From contig NZ_WMEZ01000005.1 in NCBI RefSeq assembly GCF_009856415.1, positions 62,001 to 126,000 of the forward strand: 64,000 bases of DNA, read 5' to 3'. A model generated the notes under the pieces. That model was given only the letters and a program-made list of their open reading frames with translations, was not told the DNA's origin and did not search any database. Below are positions 8,225-16,305 of this stretch, piece by piece. Source of the DNA: Halobacillus litoralis. GTDB taxonomy: Bacteria; Bacillota; Bacilli; Bacillales; Halobacillaceae. Position numbers and translations under genes: made by a program. The number at the start of each line of letters is the position of its first letter. Within the stretch, counting starts at the first letter, position 1.

Positions 8225-10072
8225 TTGAATGATTTGAAAGTGACCTATATACTTGCCGGCATCATTTTCGTCGGCTTAGTTGGATGGAATGTTTATTTTG
8301 AAGAAGAATTTGACCAGTTCCGTGAACCTTATGAAGTCCAAGGTCGTGAGGAGACGGTTGAAGTGGATACTTCTTCTGAGGAAGAAGCTTTTGTGTATGG
8401 CGTCAGTGCCGTGCACCCCCTTGCTGTAGAAGCAGGGATGAAGGTGCTTAACGAGGGAGGAAATGCTGCTGAAGCAGCCATTGCCGTTTCCTTTGTGCTG
8501 AATGTCGTTGAACCTTATGGCTCTGGAATTGGCGGAGGTGGGCAAATGATTGTCCACGAACCGGACGAAGGAGCAATCACGTACGATTACCGCGAAGCAG
8601 CTCCTGTTAGCGGGGCACGCCCTCAACGCGGAATTGCTGTGCCTGGCTTTGTGAAAGGGATGGGCGAGGTCTATGAAGATTACGGAGGTGAAATGGAGTG
8701 GAATGAGCTGCTTGAAGATGCCGTCACTCACAGTGAAGAAGGCATAAAAGTTGGGCGGATTTTCAATGAGCAGCTACAGAACTCCAGACGTTTCATTCAA
8801 TCAGGAAATGAAGACCCGGCCGTTTACAACATGTTTTATCCAGAAGACCGCCCGTTGCAGATCAATGACACCCTTGTTCAAACAGAGCTTGCGGAGACTT
8901 TGAAAAAACTGCAGCAAGGAGGGGCGGAATCCTTCTATGAAGGGGAGGTCGCTGACTCACTTACAAGTCAACTTGGTTTTCAACCGGGTGACCTTGAAGC
9001 TTATGAAGTCGGTAAACGCCCTGCACCAAAAGGAGAATTCAAAGGACAGACTTTGTATGCTGGATCCTCTCCGACATCAGGAATCATCGTCATCCAGGCC
9101 TTGAAGATGCTTGAGCAGTTGGAAGCCAACCTGGATGAAGTCTTGGAAGAGGAATATGCTTTGCCTGGTGGAGGATGGCCTGCCTTTTTGGATGGAAACC
9201 TTCCAGAAAACATGGAACAGATTGTCAATGATCAACAATATCAAGATATCTATATCCACCTTGTAAACAAAATTGTCGACAAGGTCTACACAGATCGAGT
9301 GTATACCCTTGGCGATCCTGCATTTGAGGAAGTGGAGCAGGAAAAATTGACCTCGACAGAATATACAAATCAGTTGTTTGAAGAGGAATTTTCTGTAGGT
9401 GGTGGTGCGCTGACAAGTTCTGCGGACCTGTATACCGCACCAGGTGAGAAAGCCGATCACCGCAATACGACACACTTTGTCGTTGTCGATAAGGACGGGA
9501 TGATGGTTTCTGCGACCAACTCCTTGGGGAAATTCTTCGGCTCAGGCTTGTATATCGACGGTTTCTTTTTAAACCACCAAATGAACAATTTCGATACAGC
9601 GGAGGATTCCATGAACGCTTATGAACCGGGCAAACGCCCTCGTTCCTTCGTCTCGCCGATGATTTTCGCAAAAGAAGGAAAAGCGGTCCTCGGTATTGGT
9701 TCTCCAGGTGGGAAAAGGATCCCGGCGATGCTGATTCAAACATTGATTCAATACGAATATGGACGGAATGAAGACACTGGTGAGCAGCTGACTTTGCAGG
9801 AAGCCATCAGCCGCAGTCGTTTTTATACAGAAGATAACGTCGTCCATGTTGAAAACTTGATTGAGCAGCAGCCCATCGCCCGTTTGAGGGATTTGAAAGG
9901 TTACTCTGTCATTGAGCATGATTCTCCTGTTTTCTATGGCGGTATTCAGGGACTTGGAATCCGCACAAACGGGGATGTCCTCCAAATGTACGGAGGCGGA
10001 GATCCTCGACGTTTAGGAACATGGCAGATTGGGAACCAGGATGGTATGGATGATGTGAGTACAGCACAATAG
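8225..10072 (+). CDS. ggt: Membrane-anchored gamma-glutamyltransferase (Ggt/CapD family)
   Basis: An N-terminal nucleophile hydrolase that self-cleaves and then hydrolyses or transfers gamma-glutamyl groups. The TTG at 8225 is chosen because AGGAGGT (8210-8216) sits 8 bp upstream; an in-frame TTG at 8201 lies inside pgsA. In 615-aa numbering there is an N-terminal helix (about 4-20), the GGT core from YGVSAVHPLAVEAGMKVL, and the autoprocessing site NTTHF with catalytic Thr415. GSPGGKRIP forms the late glycine loop. Unlike soluble secreted GGTs it keeps an uncleaved-looking anchor, as CapD-type enzymes can. In the pgs operon it probably trims the polymer or transfers it to the cell wall (inference). 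Which of the two cannot be told from the sequence. Confidence 0.9.
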   Translation: MNDLKVTYILAGIIFVGLVGWNVYFEEEFDQFREPYEVQGREETVEVDTSSEEEAFVYGVSAVHPLAVEAGMKVLNEGGNAAEAAIAVSFVLNVVEPYGSGIGGGGQMIVHEPDEGAITYDYREAAPVSGARPQRGIAVPGFVKGMGEVYEDYGGEMEWNELLEDAVTHSEEGIKVGRIFNEQLQNSRRFIQSGNEDPAVYNMFYPEDRPLQINDTLVQTELAETLKKLQQGGAESFYEGEVADSLTSQLGFQPGDLEAYEVGKRPAPKGEFKGQTLYAGSSPTSGIIVIQALKMLEQLEANLDEVLEEEYALPGGGWPAFLDGNLPENMEQIVNDQQYQDIYIHLVNKIVDKVYTDRVYTLGDPAFEEVEQEKLTSTEYTNQLFEEEFSVGGGALTSSADLYTAPGEKADHRNTTHFVVVDKDGMMVSATNSLGKFFGSGLYIDGFFLNHQMNNFDTAEDSMNAYEPGKRPRSFVSPMIFAKEGKAVLGIGSPGGKRIPAMLIQTLIQYEYGRNEDTGEQLTLQEAISRSRFYTEDNVVHVENLIEQQPIARLRDLKGYSVIEHDSPVFYGGIQGLGIRTNGDVLQMYGGGDPRRLGTWQIGNQDGMDDVSTAQ

Positions 10073-10075
10073 ATG

Positions 10076-10112
10076 AAAAAGGCCTCTCCTTAATTGGAGA
10101 GGCCTTTTTTTG
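10076..10112 (+). terminator. Terminator of the pgs-ggt operon, shared with convergent tcyP
   Basis: AAAAAGGCCTCTCC pairs with GGAGAGGCCTTTTTTT around TTAATT. A runs and T runs flank the stem, so it works in both directions. Confidence 0.9.
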
Positions 10113-10114
10113 GA

Positions 10115-11509
10115 TTAAACCGCAATATCTTTTTCAACCGCTTTTTTATCGTTGAAGTGCTCGAGGTTCAAGGTCTTCATGACACGTGAGGTCAACGTTC
10201 CTGAAGTCATCGCACCATTAACGTTCAATGCTGTACGCCCCATGTCAATCAAAGGCTCAACCGAAATAAGTAACCCGGCAAGGGCGACAGGGAGGTTCAT
10301 GGAAGAGAGCACGATTAATGCTGCAAATGTTGCCCCGCCTCCGACACCGGCGACTCCAAATGAGCTGATGGCTACGATCAACACGAGCTGAATCAGGAAA
10401 CCAGGGCTCAACGGATCGATCCCGACAGAAGGGGCGATCATGACAGCGAGCATGGCTGGATAGATGCCGGCACAGCCATTTTGCCCGATGGTGGCACCGA
10501 AGGAAGCCGACATGTTGGCGACCCCTTCCTCAACTCCGAGGCTGTTTTTCTGTGCAGAAATATTCAGTGGGATCGTTCCTGCACTCGATCTTGATGTGAA
10601 GGCGAAGCTGAGAACGGGCAATACTTTTCGTAAATAAGTGAAAGGATTTAACCCGAAGATCGCGATTAATATAAGGTGGATGATGAACATTACACCTAAG
10701 GCGACATAGGAAGCGAGTACGAATTTTCCTAATTCAAGGATTCCGGCTATATCCGTTTTCGCTACGGTGACTGCCATCAAGCCTAAAATTCCGATGGGTG
10801 TGAGCCGAAGGACAAGCGTGACGATTCTCATGACGACGGCATAAAAAGAATTGACGACCTTGATGAACATTTCTGCATGTTCCGGCTGTTTACGACGCAC
10901 CCCGAGAACAGCGATTCCGATGATGGCAGAGAAGATAACGACAGCGATGGTAGACGTTGCGCGATCTCCAGTCATGTCAAGAAAAGGGTTCGCTGGAATG
11001 AATTCAAGTATCTTTTGTGGTGTGGACATATCCTGAACATCTGTCAGGCGTTCTTCTAAATATAACCCCCGGCTTTCTTCCGCTTGACCGGCTTCAATTT
11101 CACTTGCATTCAAATCGAACAAAAAGGAACTTCCGATCCCCACAAGGGCTGCAATCGCCGTGGTGCCAACAAGGACACCGATGATCCATAGCGAAATTTT
11201 CCCTAACTGTGAAGTTTTTTCAAGGTTGATAATGGATTGGATGATGGACACCATAATTAACGGGATGACAATCATCATAAGTAACCGTACATACCCACGT
11301 CCGGCTATGTTGTACCAATCTGTTGTCTGTGCGGTGATGCTGGAATCAGTTCCAAAAGCGAACTGTAAGTACACACCTAAGAGCACCCCAAGTCCAAGCC
11401 CTGCAAAGACGCGTTTGCTGAACGAGACGTGTTTTTGCTGCATACGGATGAGAACAAAAATAAGCGCTAAAATGAGAGCAATGTTGACGATGACGAGAAA
11501 TGTTTCCAT
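10115..11509 (-). CDS. tcyP: L-cystine symporter TcyP (dicarboxylate/amino acid:cation symporter family)
   Basis: A 464-aa sodium-coupled symporter of the DAACS/GltP family. It matches B. subtilis TcyP in length and in the N-terminal pattern MQQKHVSFSKRVFAGLG. There are about eight membrane helices and two re-entrant loops. The conserved substrate region includes SFAFTSRSSAGTIPLNI and the late segment VEPLIDMGRTALNVNGAMTSG. Its role is uptake of cystine as a sulfur source. AAAAGGAGG precedes the ATG. Monocistronic, with its own sigma-A promoter at 11569-11597. No S-box or T-box is seen in the short leader. Confidence 0.88.
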   Translation of the reverse strand: METFLVIVNIALILALIFVLIRMQQKHVSFSKRVFAGLGLGVLLGVYLQFAFGTDSSITAQTTDWYNIAGRGYVRLLMMIVIPLIMVSIIQSIINLEKTSQLGKISLWIIGVLVGTTAIAALVGIGSSFLFDLNASEIEAGQAEESRGLYLEERLTDVQDMSTPQKILEFIPANPFLDMTGDRATSTIAVVIFSAIIGIAVLGVRRKQPEHAEMFIKVVNSFYAVVMRIVTLVLRLTPIGILGLMAVTVAKTDIAGILELGKFVLASYVALGVMFIIHLILIAIFGLNPFTYLRKVLPVLSFAFTSRSSAGTIPLNISAQKNSLGVEEGVANMSASFGATIGQNGCAGIYPAMLAVMIAPSVGIDPLSPGFLIQLVLIVAISSFGVAGVGGGATFAALIVLSSMNLPVALAGLLISVEPLIDMGRTALNVNGAMTSGTLTSRVMKTLNLEHFNDKKAVEKDIAV

Positions 11510-11568
11510 GTTCTTTCTACCTCCTTTTAAACATTATTGTAGTAAACCGATTGAAATGGTTGGTTTTT

Positions 11569-11597
11569 AATTTACCCCAGGATTTAACATCTGTCAA
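11569..11597 (-). promoter_or_regulatory. Sigma-A promoter of tcyP
   Basis: On the minus strand, TTGACA (rc of 11592-11597), a 17-bp spacer and TAAATT (rc of 11569-11574), about 60 bp before the start codon. Confidence 0.65.
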
Positions 11598-11669
11598 CGA
11601 TTAAATTAAATAAAGGAGCCTCCATATACAAATGGTATGAGAGCGAAGATTATTGTATGAACTTATAAA

Positions 11670-11698
11670 TTGACAAGAGATTGTAGATATATTATATT
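11670..11698 (+). promoter_or_regulatory. Sigma-A promoter of the dioxygenase gene
   Basis: TTGACA (11670-11675), 17-bp spacer, TATATT (11693-11698), followed immediately by an operator-like palindrome. Confidence 0.7.
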
Positions 11699-11716
11699 TA
11701 TCTTGAAACTGAGATA
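11699..11716 (+). promoter_or_regulatory. MhqR-like operator palindrome
   Basis: TATCTTGAAACTGAGATA is an imperfect palindrome with 5-bp perfect arms. It abuts the -10 box and resembles the B. subtilis MhqR operator (TATCTCGAATTCGAGATA as I remember it). A MarR-type repressor bound here would block the promoter. MhqR controls homologous dioxygenases in response to quinones, so the match fits the gene, but it is inferred. Confidence 0.55.
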
Positions 11717-11753
11717 TTTATGATGTAGCTATAGATGAATGGGAGGCGATCGA

Positions 11754-12737
11754 ATGAATGAATTGAAAGGCATTCACCATGTAACCGCCATAACAAGCAG
11801 TGCAGAGAAGAATTATGAGTTTTTTACCTATGTCCTTGGCATGCGTCTTGTCAAAAAGACGGTCAACCAGGATGATATTGAAACGTACCATTTATTCTTC
11901 GCAGATGACGAGGGGAATCCCGGTACGGATATGACCTTCTTTGATTTTCCAGGCATTCCGAAAGGTTCCCACGGAACGAATGAAATCGCTAAAACGTCCT
12001 TCCGTGTACCGAGTGATGAGGCCTTGGACTACTGGTTGAAGCGATTCGACCGTTTGGAAGTAAATCACAAAGGAATCCAGGAACGGTTCGGCAAAAAGGT
12101 GCTTCCGTTCGTCGATTTTGATGATCAAGCTTATGAACTTGTATCCGATGAAAACGATGATGGAGTAGCGCCGGGTGTACCATGGCAAAAAGGCCCTGTT
12201 CCATTGGAGTACGCGATTACCGGTCTTGGACCATTATACGTGAGAGTCGATAACAAGAAATATTTCAAGGAAATGCTTGAGAAAGTCATGAACTTTAGGG
12301 AAGTGGATGAAGAAGGGGCGTTCACCTTATTCGAAGTGGGAGAAGGTGGAAATGGAGCTTCTGTCATTGTAGAATATAATGCGATTCTCCCTCCGGCACG
12401 TCAAGGGTACGGAACCGTTCACCATGCTGCTTTCCGTGTGGAAGACAAGGAAGCGTTAGAGGAATGGATCGAGCGCTTGTCGAAGTTCGGTTTAAGGAAC
12501 TCTGGGTTCGTTAACCGTCACTATTTCGGTTCGTTGTATGCGAAAGTTTCCCCACAGATTTTGTTTGAGTGGGCGACGGATGGACCAGGTTTTATGGGTG
12601 ATGAACCGTATGAAACCCTTGGTGAAAAGTTATCTCTTCCGCCGAAGCTTGAACCGAAGCGTGAGGAAATTGAGAATTATGTGCGTCCTATTGATACCAT
12701 CCGGAGTACGAAGAACATCGAAAAAGAATATGAATGA
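11754..12737 (+). CDS. Ring-cleaving dioxygenase of the MhqO/MhqA family (VOC superfamily)
   Basis: A 327-aa vicinal-oxygen-chelate protein with two duplicated glyoxalase-like halves (about 1-135 and 150-290). Likely metal ligands are the His pair at 8-9 (GIHHVTAI), the His pair at 223-224 (TVHHAAF) and Glu272 (ILFEWATDGPGF). Relatives in B. subtilis (MhqA, MhqE, MhqO) protect against methylhydroquinone and other quinone-like electrophiles. The ATG at 11754 follows GGGAGG (11741-11746); an ATG at 11739 overlaps that SD and is rejected. Monocistronic between its own promoter/operator and a terminator. Which paralogue it corresponds to is not clear. Confidence 0.85.
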   Translation: MNELKGIHHVTAITSSAEKNYEFFTYVLGMRLVKKTVNQDDIETYHLFFADDEGNPGTDMTFFDFPGIPKGSHGTNEIAKTSFRVPSDEALDYWLKRFDRLEVNHKGIQERFGKKVLPFVDFDDQAYELVSDENDDGVAPGVPWQKGPVPLEYAITGLGPLYVRVDNKKYFKEMLEKVMNFREVDEEGAFTLFEVGEGGNGASVIVEYNAILPPARQGYGTVHHAAFRVEDKEALEEWIERLSKFGLRNSGFVNRHYFGSLYAKVSPQILFEWATDGPGFMGDEPYETLGEKLSLPPKLEPKREEIENYVRPIDTIRSTKNIEKEYE

Positions 12738-12741
12738 AAGG

Positions 12742-12776
12742 AAGCCAAGGTGCTGGAGGAGGCACCTTGGCTTTTC
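12742..12776 (+). terminator. Terminator of the dioxygenase gene
   Basis: AGCCAAGGTGC pairs with GCACCTTGGCT around a 9-nt loop and is followed by a short TTTT. Confidence 0.85.
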
Positions 12777-12832
12777 TATGATTAATGATTTCCCTCTTTT
12801 TTTCATAAGATGGTCATAGTGGGAGGGAGACC

Positions 12833-13519
12833 ATGAACGTTGTAGCTATTATACAGGCGCAATTGGAAGAAACCGCATACCCGGGAATGATCTTGAACAA
12901 GGTGAACGGAAAACCGCTGCTAGCGTATTTAATAGAAAGAGTACGGCGCTCAAAGAGGATCAATCAACTTGTAGTGAGTACATCAATAAAGGAAAGCGAT
13001 GATGCCATTGTTCACTGTAGTAAAAAGTTGAATGTGGAGACGTTTCGTGGTTCAAAAAAAGATGTCCTCGGTCGTTTTTATGAAACCGGGCGAAAATATA
13101 AAGCGGATGTGGTAGTTCGACTGTCTGCGAGAGGCCCTCTTATAGATCCTGCAATCATCGATCATGCGGTTGAAATGTTCTTTCAGCAGTATCCGAATCG
13201 CTTGTATGTTTCAAATACTCTTCAAAGGACTTATCCTAAAGGAATGGATATCGAAATCTTTACTTATGAGTCTTTGAAAGATGCCTACATGAATGCAAGC
13301 TCGTCGCATGACTTTGAACAGGTCACCCCATTTATCGTAAAACGCGTGGGAGAGACAGCTGTTGCGAAGTTTGTCCATGATCAGGACCTCAGTCATCATG
13401 ACTGGACTGTGGATACGATGGAAGGGTTTACGTTTATGAAGGCAATTTTCGAACGTGTCCACCCCAGCAACCCCGCCTTTTCTATGGAAGATGTCCTCAC
13501 GTTTATCGAAAACGATTGA
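12833..13519 (+). CDS. SpsF-like cytidylyltransferase/glycosyltransferase-fold protein
   Basis: A 228-aa protein of the nucleotide-diphospho-sugar transferase fold, closest in pattern to SpsF/CMP-KDO-synthetase-like proteins. Seen are the N-terminal AIIQAQ strand, MILNKVNGKPLLAYLIERVRRS in place of the activated-sugar P-loop (the usual R in RLPGK is changed to MILNK), VVVRLSARGPLIDPAIID (the LTGDCP-like aspartate loop reads ARGPLID), and SSHDFEQVTPFI. SpsF proteins act in spore-coat polysaccharide synthesis. Because two loop motifs deviate, substrate and even activity are uncertain. A strong SD (GGGAGGGA) lies 5 bp upstream. It stands alone, with no other sps genes adjacent. Confidence 0.65.
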   Translation: MNVVAIIQAQLEETAYPGMILNKVNGKPLLAYLIERVRRSKRINQLVVSTSIKESDDAIVHCSKKLNVETFRGSKKDVLGRFYETGRKYKADVVVRLSARGPLIDPAIIDHAVEMFFQQYPNRLYVSNTLQRTYPKGMDIEIFTYESLKDAYMNASSSHDFEQVTPFIVKRVGETAVAKFVHDQDLSHHDWTVDTMEGFTFMKAIFERVHPSNPAFSMEDVLTFIEND

Positions 13520-13687
13520 ATATCATAAAAGAGCCGATGGGAAGGATCATAGTGTAAGATAGGGGAGGCCGGGGCTTTTGAGTCCATAGGCTTCTTTTAT
13601 TATGGAAAAAATATCATGGATGTTTGATCTTTCATGATATTTTCACACACGTCATTTAGGATAGAAAGAAGGAAAAGAGGTTTTCAT

Positions 13688-14290
13688 ATGATTTTGCAAC
13701 CACTGCTGGTCACCAGGATCATCGCATTACTCATGGGGCTGGCTTTATTTTGGATTCTTTCCTCTCAAAAAGAAAAAAAGAAACCGATGGAAAACTATGC
13801 TTCGATCCTCACTACATGGCTTCTATTATTTATAGGAGCGAAAGGATTGACACAATGGGAGCTTTTATTGGACTATCCGCTCTCGGTGCTTGCTTATCCG
13901 AGTGGAACGGCTGAATTTTACATCGCCTCTATAGCTGTAGTCTTGTGGGAGTGGCGGAAGCGTCAGGTTCATAAGCCTTATTTGCAGGCTTATATTCTGA
14001 TGTTGGCAGGTAGTTTTGTTACCTATGCCTTTTTAGAGAGGCTCGTGTTGGATCAAGGCCATCTTGTTGATCTCATCTTTGCTTTCGGACTCTTTTTTCT
14101 AGTTGTCATACATAAGCAGCGTCTATGGGGGGTATTTTTCGCATTCAGTGGTGCTCTGCTCATAGGATGGCTGTATCGGATTCCTGATGTGATGGGATAT
14201 CGGATGGATCTCGGATTTTATTTTGTGATTGCTCTGATTAGTTTAACGTTGGTTTTAGTGAAAAAAGGAGGTATGAATCATGGGGGCTGA
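13688..14290 (+). CDS. Membrane protein of unknown function, first gene of a ccdA-tlpA-two-component operon
   Basis: I do not recognise a family. The 200-aa protein has about six hydrophobic helices, no cysteine and a basic loop after the first helix (SSQKEKKK). A motif-like stretch YPSGTAEFYIAS lies in the middle, loosely reminiscent of Lgt-type membrane enzymes but too short to claim. The ATG at 13688 follows AAAAGAGG. The 3' end overlaps ccdA by 11 bp, so the two are translationally coupled and it probably acts with the CcdA/TlpA pair in the membrane (inference from context). Confidence 0.7.
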   Translation: MILQPLLVTRIIALLMGLALFWILSSQKEKKKPMENYASILTTWLLLFIGAKGLTQWELLLDYPLSVLAYPSGTAEFYIASIAVVLWEWRKRQVHKPYLQAYILMLAGSFVTYAFLERLVLDQGHLVDLIFAFGLFFLVVIHKQRLWGVFFAFSGALLIGWLYRIPDVMGYRMDLGFYFVIALISLTLVLVKKGGMNHGG

Positions 14291-15032
14291 TGTAACGCTT
14301 TGGCTTGCGCTCGGCGCAGGGATCATTTCTTTTCTATCGCCGTGTACCCTGCCCTTATTCCCAGCCTATTTATCTTATATCACTGGGATGAGTGTAAAAG
14401 AGATGAAAGAGAATCGAAGCCTTGAGGTGAAGAAGAGGTTACTCACGCACTCTTTGTTGTTTTTATTAGGTGTTTCTTCGATTTTCATCAGTTTAGGAAT
14501 TGGCGCTTCTTATGTAGGGAGTGCTGTACAAAACATTTTAACTGGGAGCTCAGGTCTGCTCTTGCAGCGGCTGGCTGGGGTTTTCATCATCTTGATGGGA
14601 CTGTTCGTCGCCGGTTGGTTGAAGATCGGTTGGTTCATGAAAACGAAAAGAGTACAGACGAAACCGAAATCGTCACTGAGCTTAGTGGGAACGTTTTTTG
14701 CAGGAATGGGTTTTGCGGCAGGGTGGACCCCTTGCATTGGCCCGATTTTTGCATCGATTCTTTTGTTGTCCGCAAGCAACCCGACGCAGGGGATCTTGTA
14801 CACCGTTGTATATGTCATCGGGTTCGCCTTACCGTTTCTCGTATTTTCCTTTTTCATAGGATCCACTCGAGTCATCTTGAAATATAGTGAGCGGATCTTG
14901 AAAATCGGGGGAGTTGCAATGATTTTAGCTGGTGCGTTTCTCTATACCGGGTATATGACGAGGATTTCAACACTGCTTTTGAATTTGGTTCAGGATACAT
15001 GGTTTGCGAATCTAGGTATGATCTTTTTATAG
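14280..15032 (+). CDS. ccdA: CcdA-type thiol-disulfide electron transporter
   Basis: A DsbD-beta/CcdA family membrane protein of 250 aa with six helices. It moves reducing equivalents from cytoplasmic thioredoxin across the membrane to extracytoplasmic thiol oxidoreductases. The two redox cysteines are in family context: Cys22 in FLSPCTLPLFPAYLSYITG and Cys152 in GWTPCIGPIFASI. An excellent SD (AAAGGAGGT) lies inside the end of the preceding gene. The next gene encodes the expected partner, a membrane-anchored TlpA/ResA thioredoxin. Confidence 0.92.
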   Translation: MGADVTLWLALGAGIISFLSPCTLPLFPAYLSYITGMSVKEMKENRSLEVKKRLLTHSLLFLLGVSSIFISLGIGASYVGSAVQNILTGSSGLLLQRLAGVFIILMGLFVAGWLKIGWFMKTKRVQTKPKSSLSLVGTFFAGMGFAAGWTPCIGPIFASILLLSASNPTQGILYTVVYVIGFALPFLVFSFFIGSTRVILKYSERILKIGGVAMILAGAFLYTGYMTRISTLLLNLVQDTWFANLGMIFL

Positions 15033-15047
15033 AAAGGGAGAGGTTGA

Positions 15048-15611
15048 ATGAAGAAATGGGGGCTTATTGTCATTGTAACCGCCTTATTTGGTTGGGCTGT
15101 TTATGATTTTGTATATGAAGGAAAAACCAACGAACAGGTTGCTGAAGGCGAGAAGATGGTCGCCGAAGGGCCAGCCACGGAAGAAGCTGACATTGGTTTG
15201 GAAAAAGGACAGCAGGCGCCGGACTTCACGCTGCAGACGCTTAATGGAGAGGAGGTTTCTTTATCCGATTATCGGGGAGAGAAAGTCATGATCAACTTCT
15301 GGGCTACGTGGTGCCCACCTTGTCGGGCCGAAATGCCGGACATGCAGGAATTTTCGGCAAATGAAGACATCCAAGTGTTGGCCGTCAATTTAACAGAAAC
15401 AGAAGCAAATGTCCAAGGAGTGCAGGACTTCGTCGACGAATTCGGTTTAACGTTCCCAATTTTACTTGATCAAGACGTGTCCGTCGCCAACCAATATGAA
15501 GTCAATCCTGTCCCGACCTCTATATTTGTAGATGAGGATGGGAAAATCAGTTCTGTTATGCTCGGGGCAATGAATTACGATATGATGGTACAAAGGATGG
15601 AAGAAATGTAA
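15048..15611 (+). CDS. Membrane-anchored TlpA/ResA-like thiol:disulfide oxidoreductase
   Basis: A 187-aa protein with one N-terminal helix (about 4-22) and an AhpC/TSA-redoxin domain (about 52-187) facing outside. The active site is WCPPC with Cys89 and Cys92, inside NFWATWCPPCRAEMPDMQ, and the cis-Pro lies in NPVPTSIFVD. CPPC is unusual compared with CEPC of ResA and changes redox potential in related proteins. It probably receives electrons from CcdA and keeps target thiols (apocytochrome c or others) reduced. SD GGGAGAGG. It sits between ccdA and a two-component pair, a layout reminiscent of resA-resDE, although the resB and resC genes are absent. Confidence 0.88.
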   Translation: MKKWGLIVIVTALFGWAVYDFVYEGKTNEQVAEGEKMVAEGPATEEADIGLEKGQQAPDFTLQTLNGEEVSLSDYRGEKVMINFWATWCPPCRAEMPDMQEFSANEDIQVLAVNLTETEANVQGVQDFVDEFGLTFPILLDQDVSVANQYEVNPVPTSIFVDEDGKISSVMLGAMNYDMMVQRMEEM

Positions 15612-15621
15612 GGGTGATCAC

Positions 15622-16305
15622 ATGAAACCAGAAGTACTGATCGTTGAAGATGACCGGAAGATTTCAAATCTCATAAGCATTTACTTAACGAATGAAGGCT
15701 ACAGCGTCAAACAGGCCTATGACGGAGAAGAGGGCAAAGAGCTCTACCTTTTGCACCGCCCCTGTTTGCTGATCCTTGATTTGATGCTCCCAAAGTGGAG
15801 TGGAGAAGAATTATGCCGCTTTGTGAAGGAAGAAAGCAAAGATTCTCCTGGCGTCATTATGTTGTCTGCGAAGGGTACGACGGAAGACCGCATTTCAGGA
15901 CTGCGCCTTGGTGCGGATGATTACATGACCAAACCGTTCAGCCCGGAAGAATTGATGGCGCACGTGGAAGCTGTCTTACGGAGGACTGGACATGTGTGTC
16001 AAAAGCTCTCCCATGAAGGGCTTGAAGTGAAGCCGCGGAAAGGGGAAGTATGGTTGGACGGCGAACGGCTGGAGTTGACCCACTACGAGTTTAACCTGCT
16101 TTATTTTATGATGGAACACAAAGACCAAGTATTTTCGAGAGAGCAGCTGCTTGAACAAATCCATCCGCACGGCGAAGTGGACATTATGGCCCGTACCATT
16201 GATGCGCACATCAAAAAGCTGCGCCGTAAAATAGAAACGGATGTTTCTGAACCAAAGAGGATTGTAACGGTAAGAGGGATGGGGTATAAATATGCGTCTC
16301 ATTGA
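15622..16305 (+). CDS. OmpR/PhoB-family response regulator
   Basis: A 227-aa regulator with a receiver domain (1-120) and a winged-helix DNA-binding domain (about 128-225). Acidic pocket Asp10-Asp11, phosphoacceptor Asp53 (LILDLMLP), switch Ser/Thr near LSAKGTTEDR, and Lys104 (TKPFSPEEL). It overlaps the sensor kinase gene by 14 bp, so the pair is cognate. It starts 11 bp after the thioredoxin gene, so the regulator is in the same transcript as the redox proteins it may control or sense. Confidence 0.9.
   Translation: MKPEVLIVEDDRKISNLISIYLTNEGYSVKQAYDGEEGKELYLLHRPCLLILDLMLPKWSGEELCRFVKEESKDSPGVIMLSAKGTTEDRISGLRLGADDYMTKPFSPEELMAHVEAVLRRTGHVCQKLSHEGLEVKPRKGEVWLDGERLELTHYEFNLLYFMMEHKDQVFSREQLLEQIHPHGEVDIMARTIDAHIKKLRRKIETDVSEPKRIVTVRGMGYKYASH

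Noticed and set aside
12131-12367. Minus-strand frames within the dioxygenase gene and many others inside conserved genes
   Set aside because: They are complementary shadows of well-supported genes with family motifs.
13525-13620. Possible terminator after the SpsF-like gene
   Set aside because: The only complementary arms (GAGCCGATGG and CCATAGGCTT) are about 45 nt apart with a mismatch; too weak to call.
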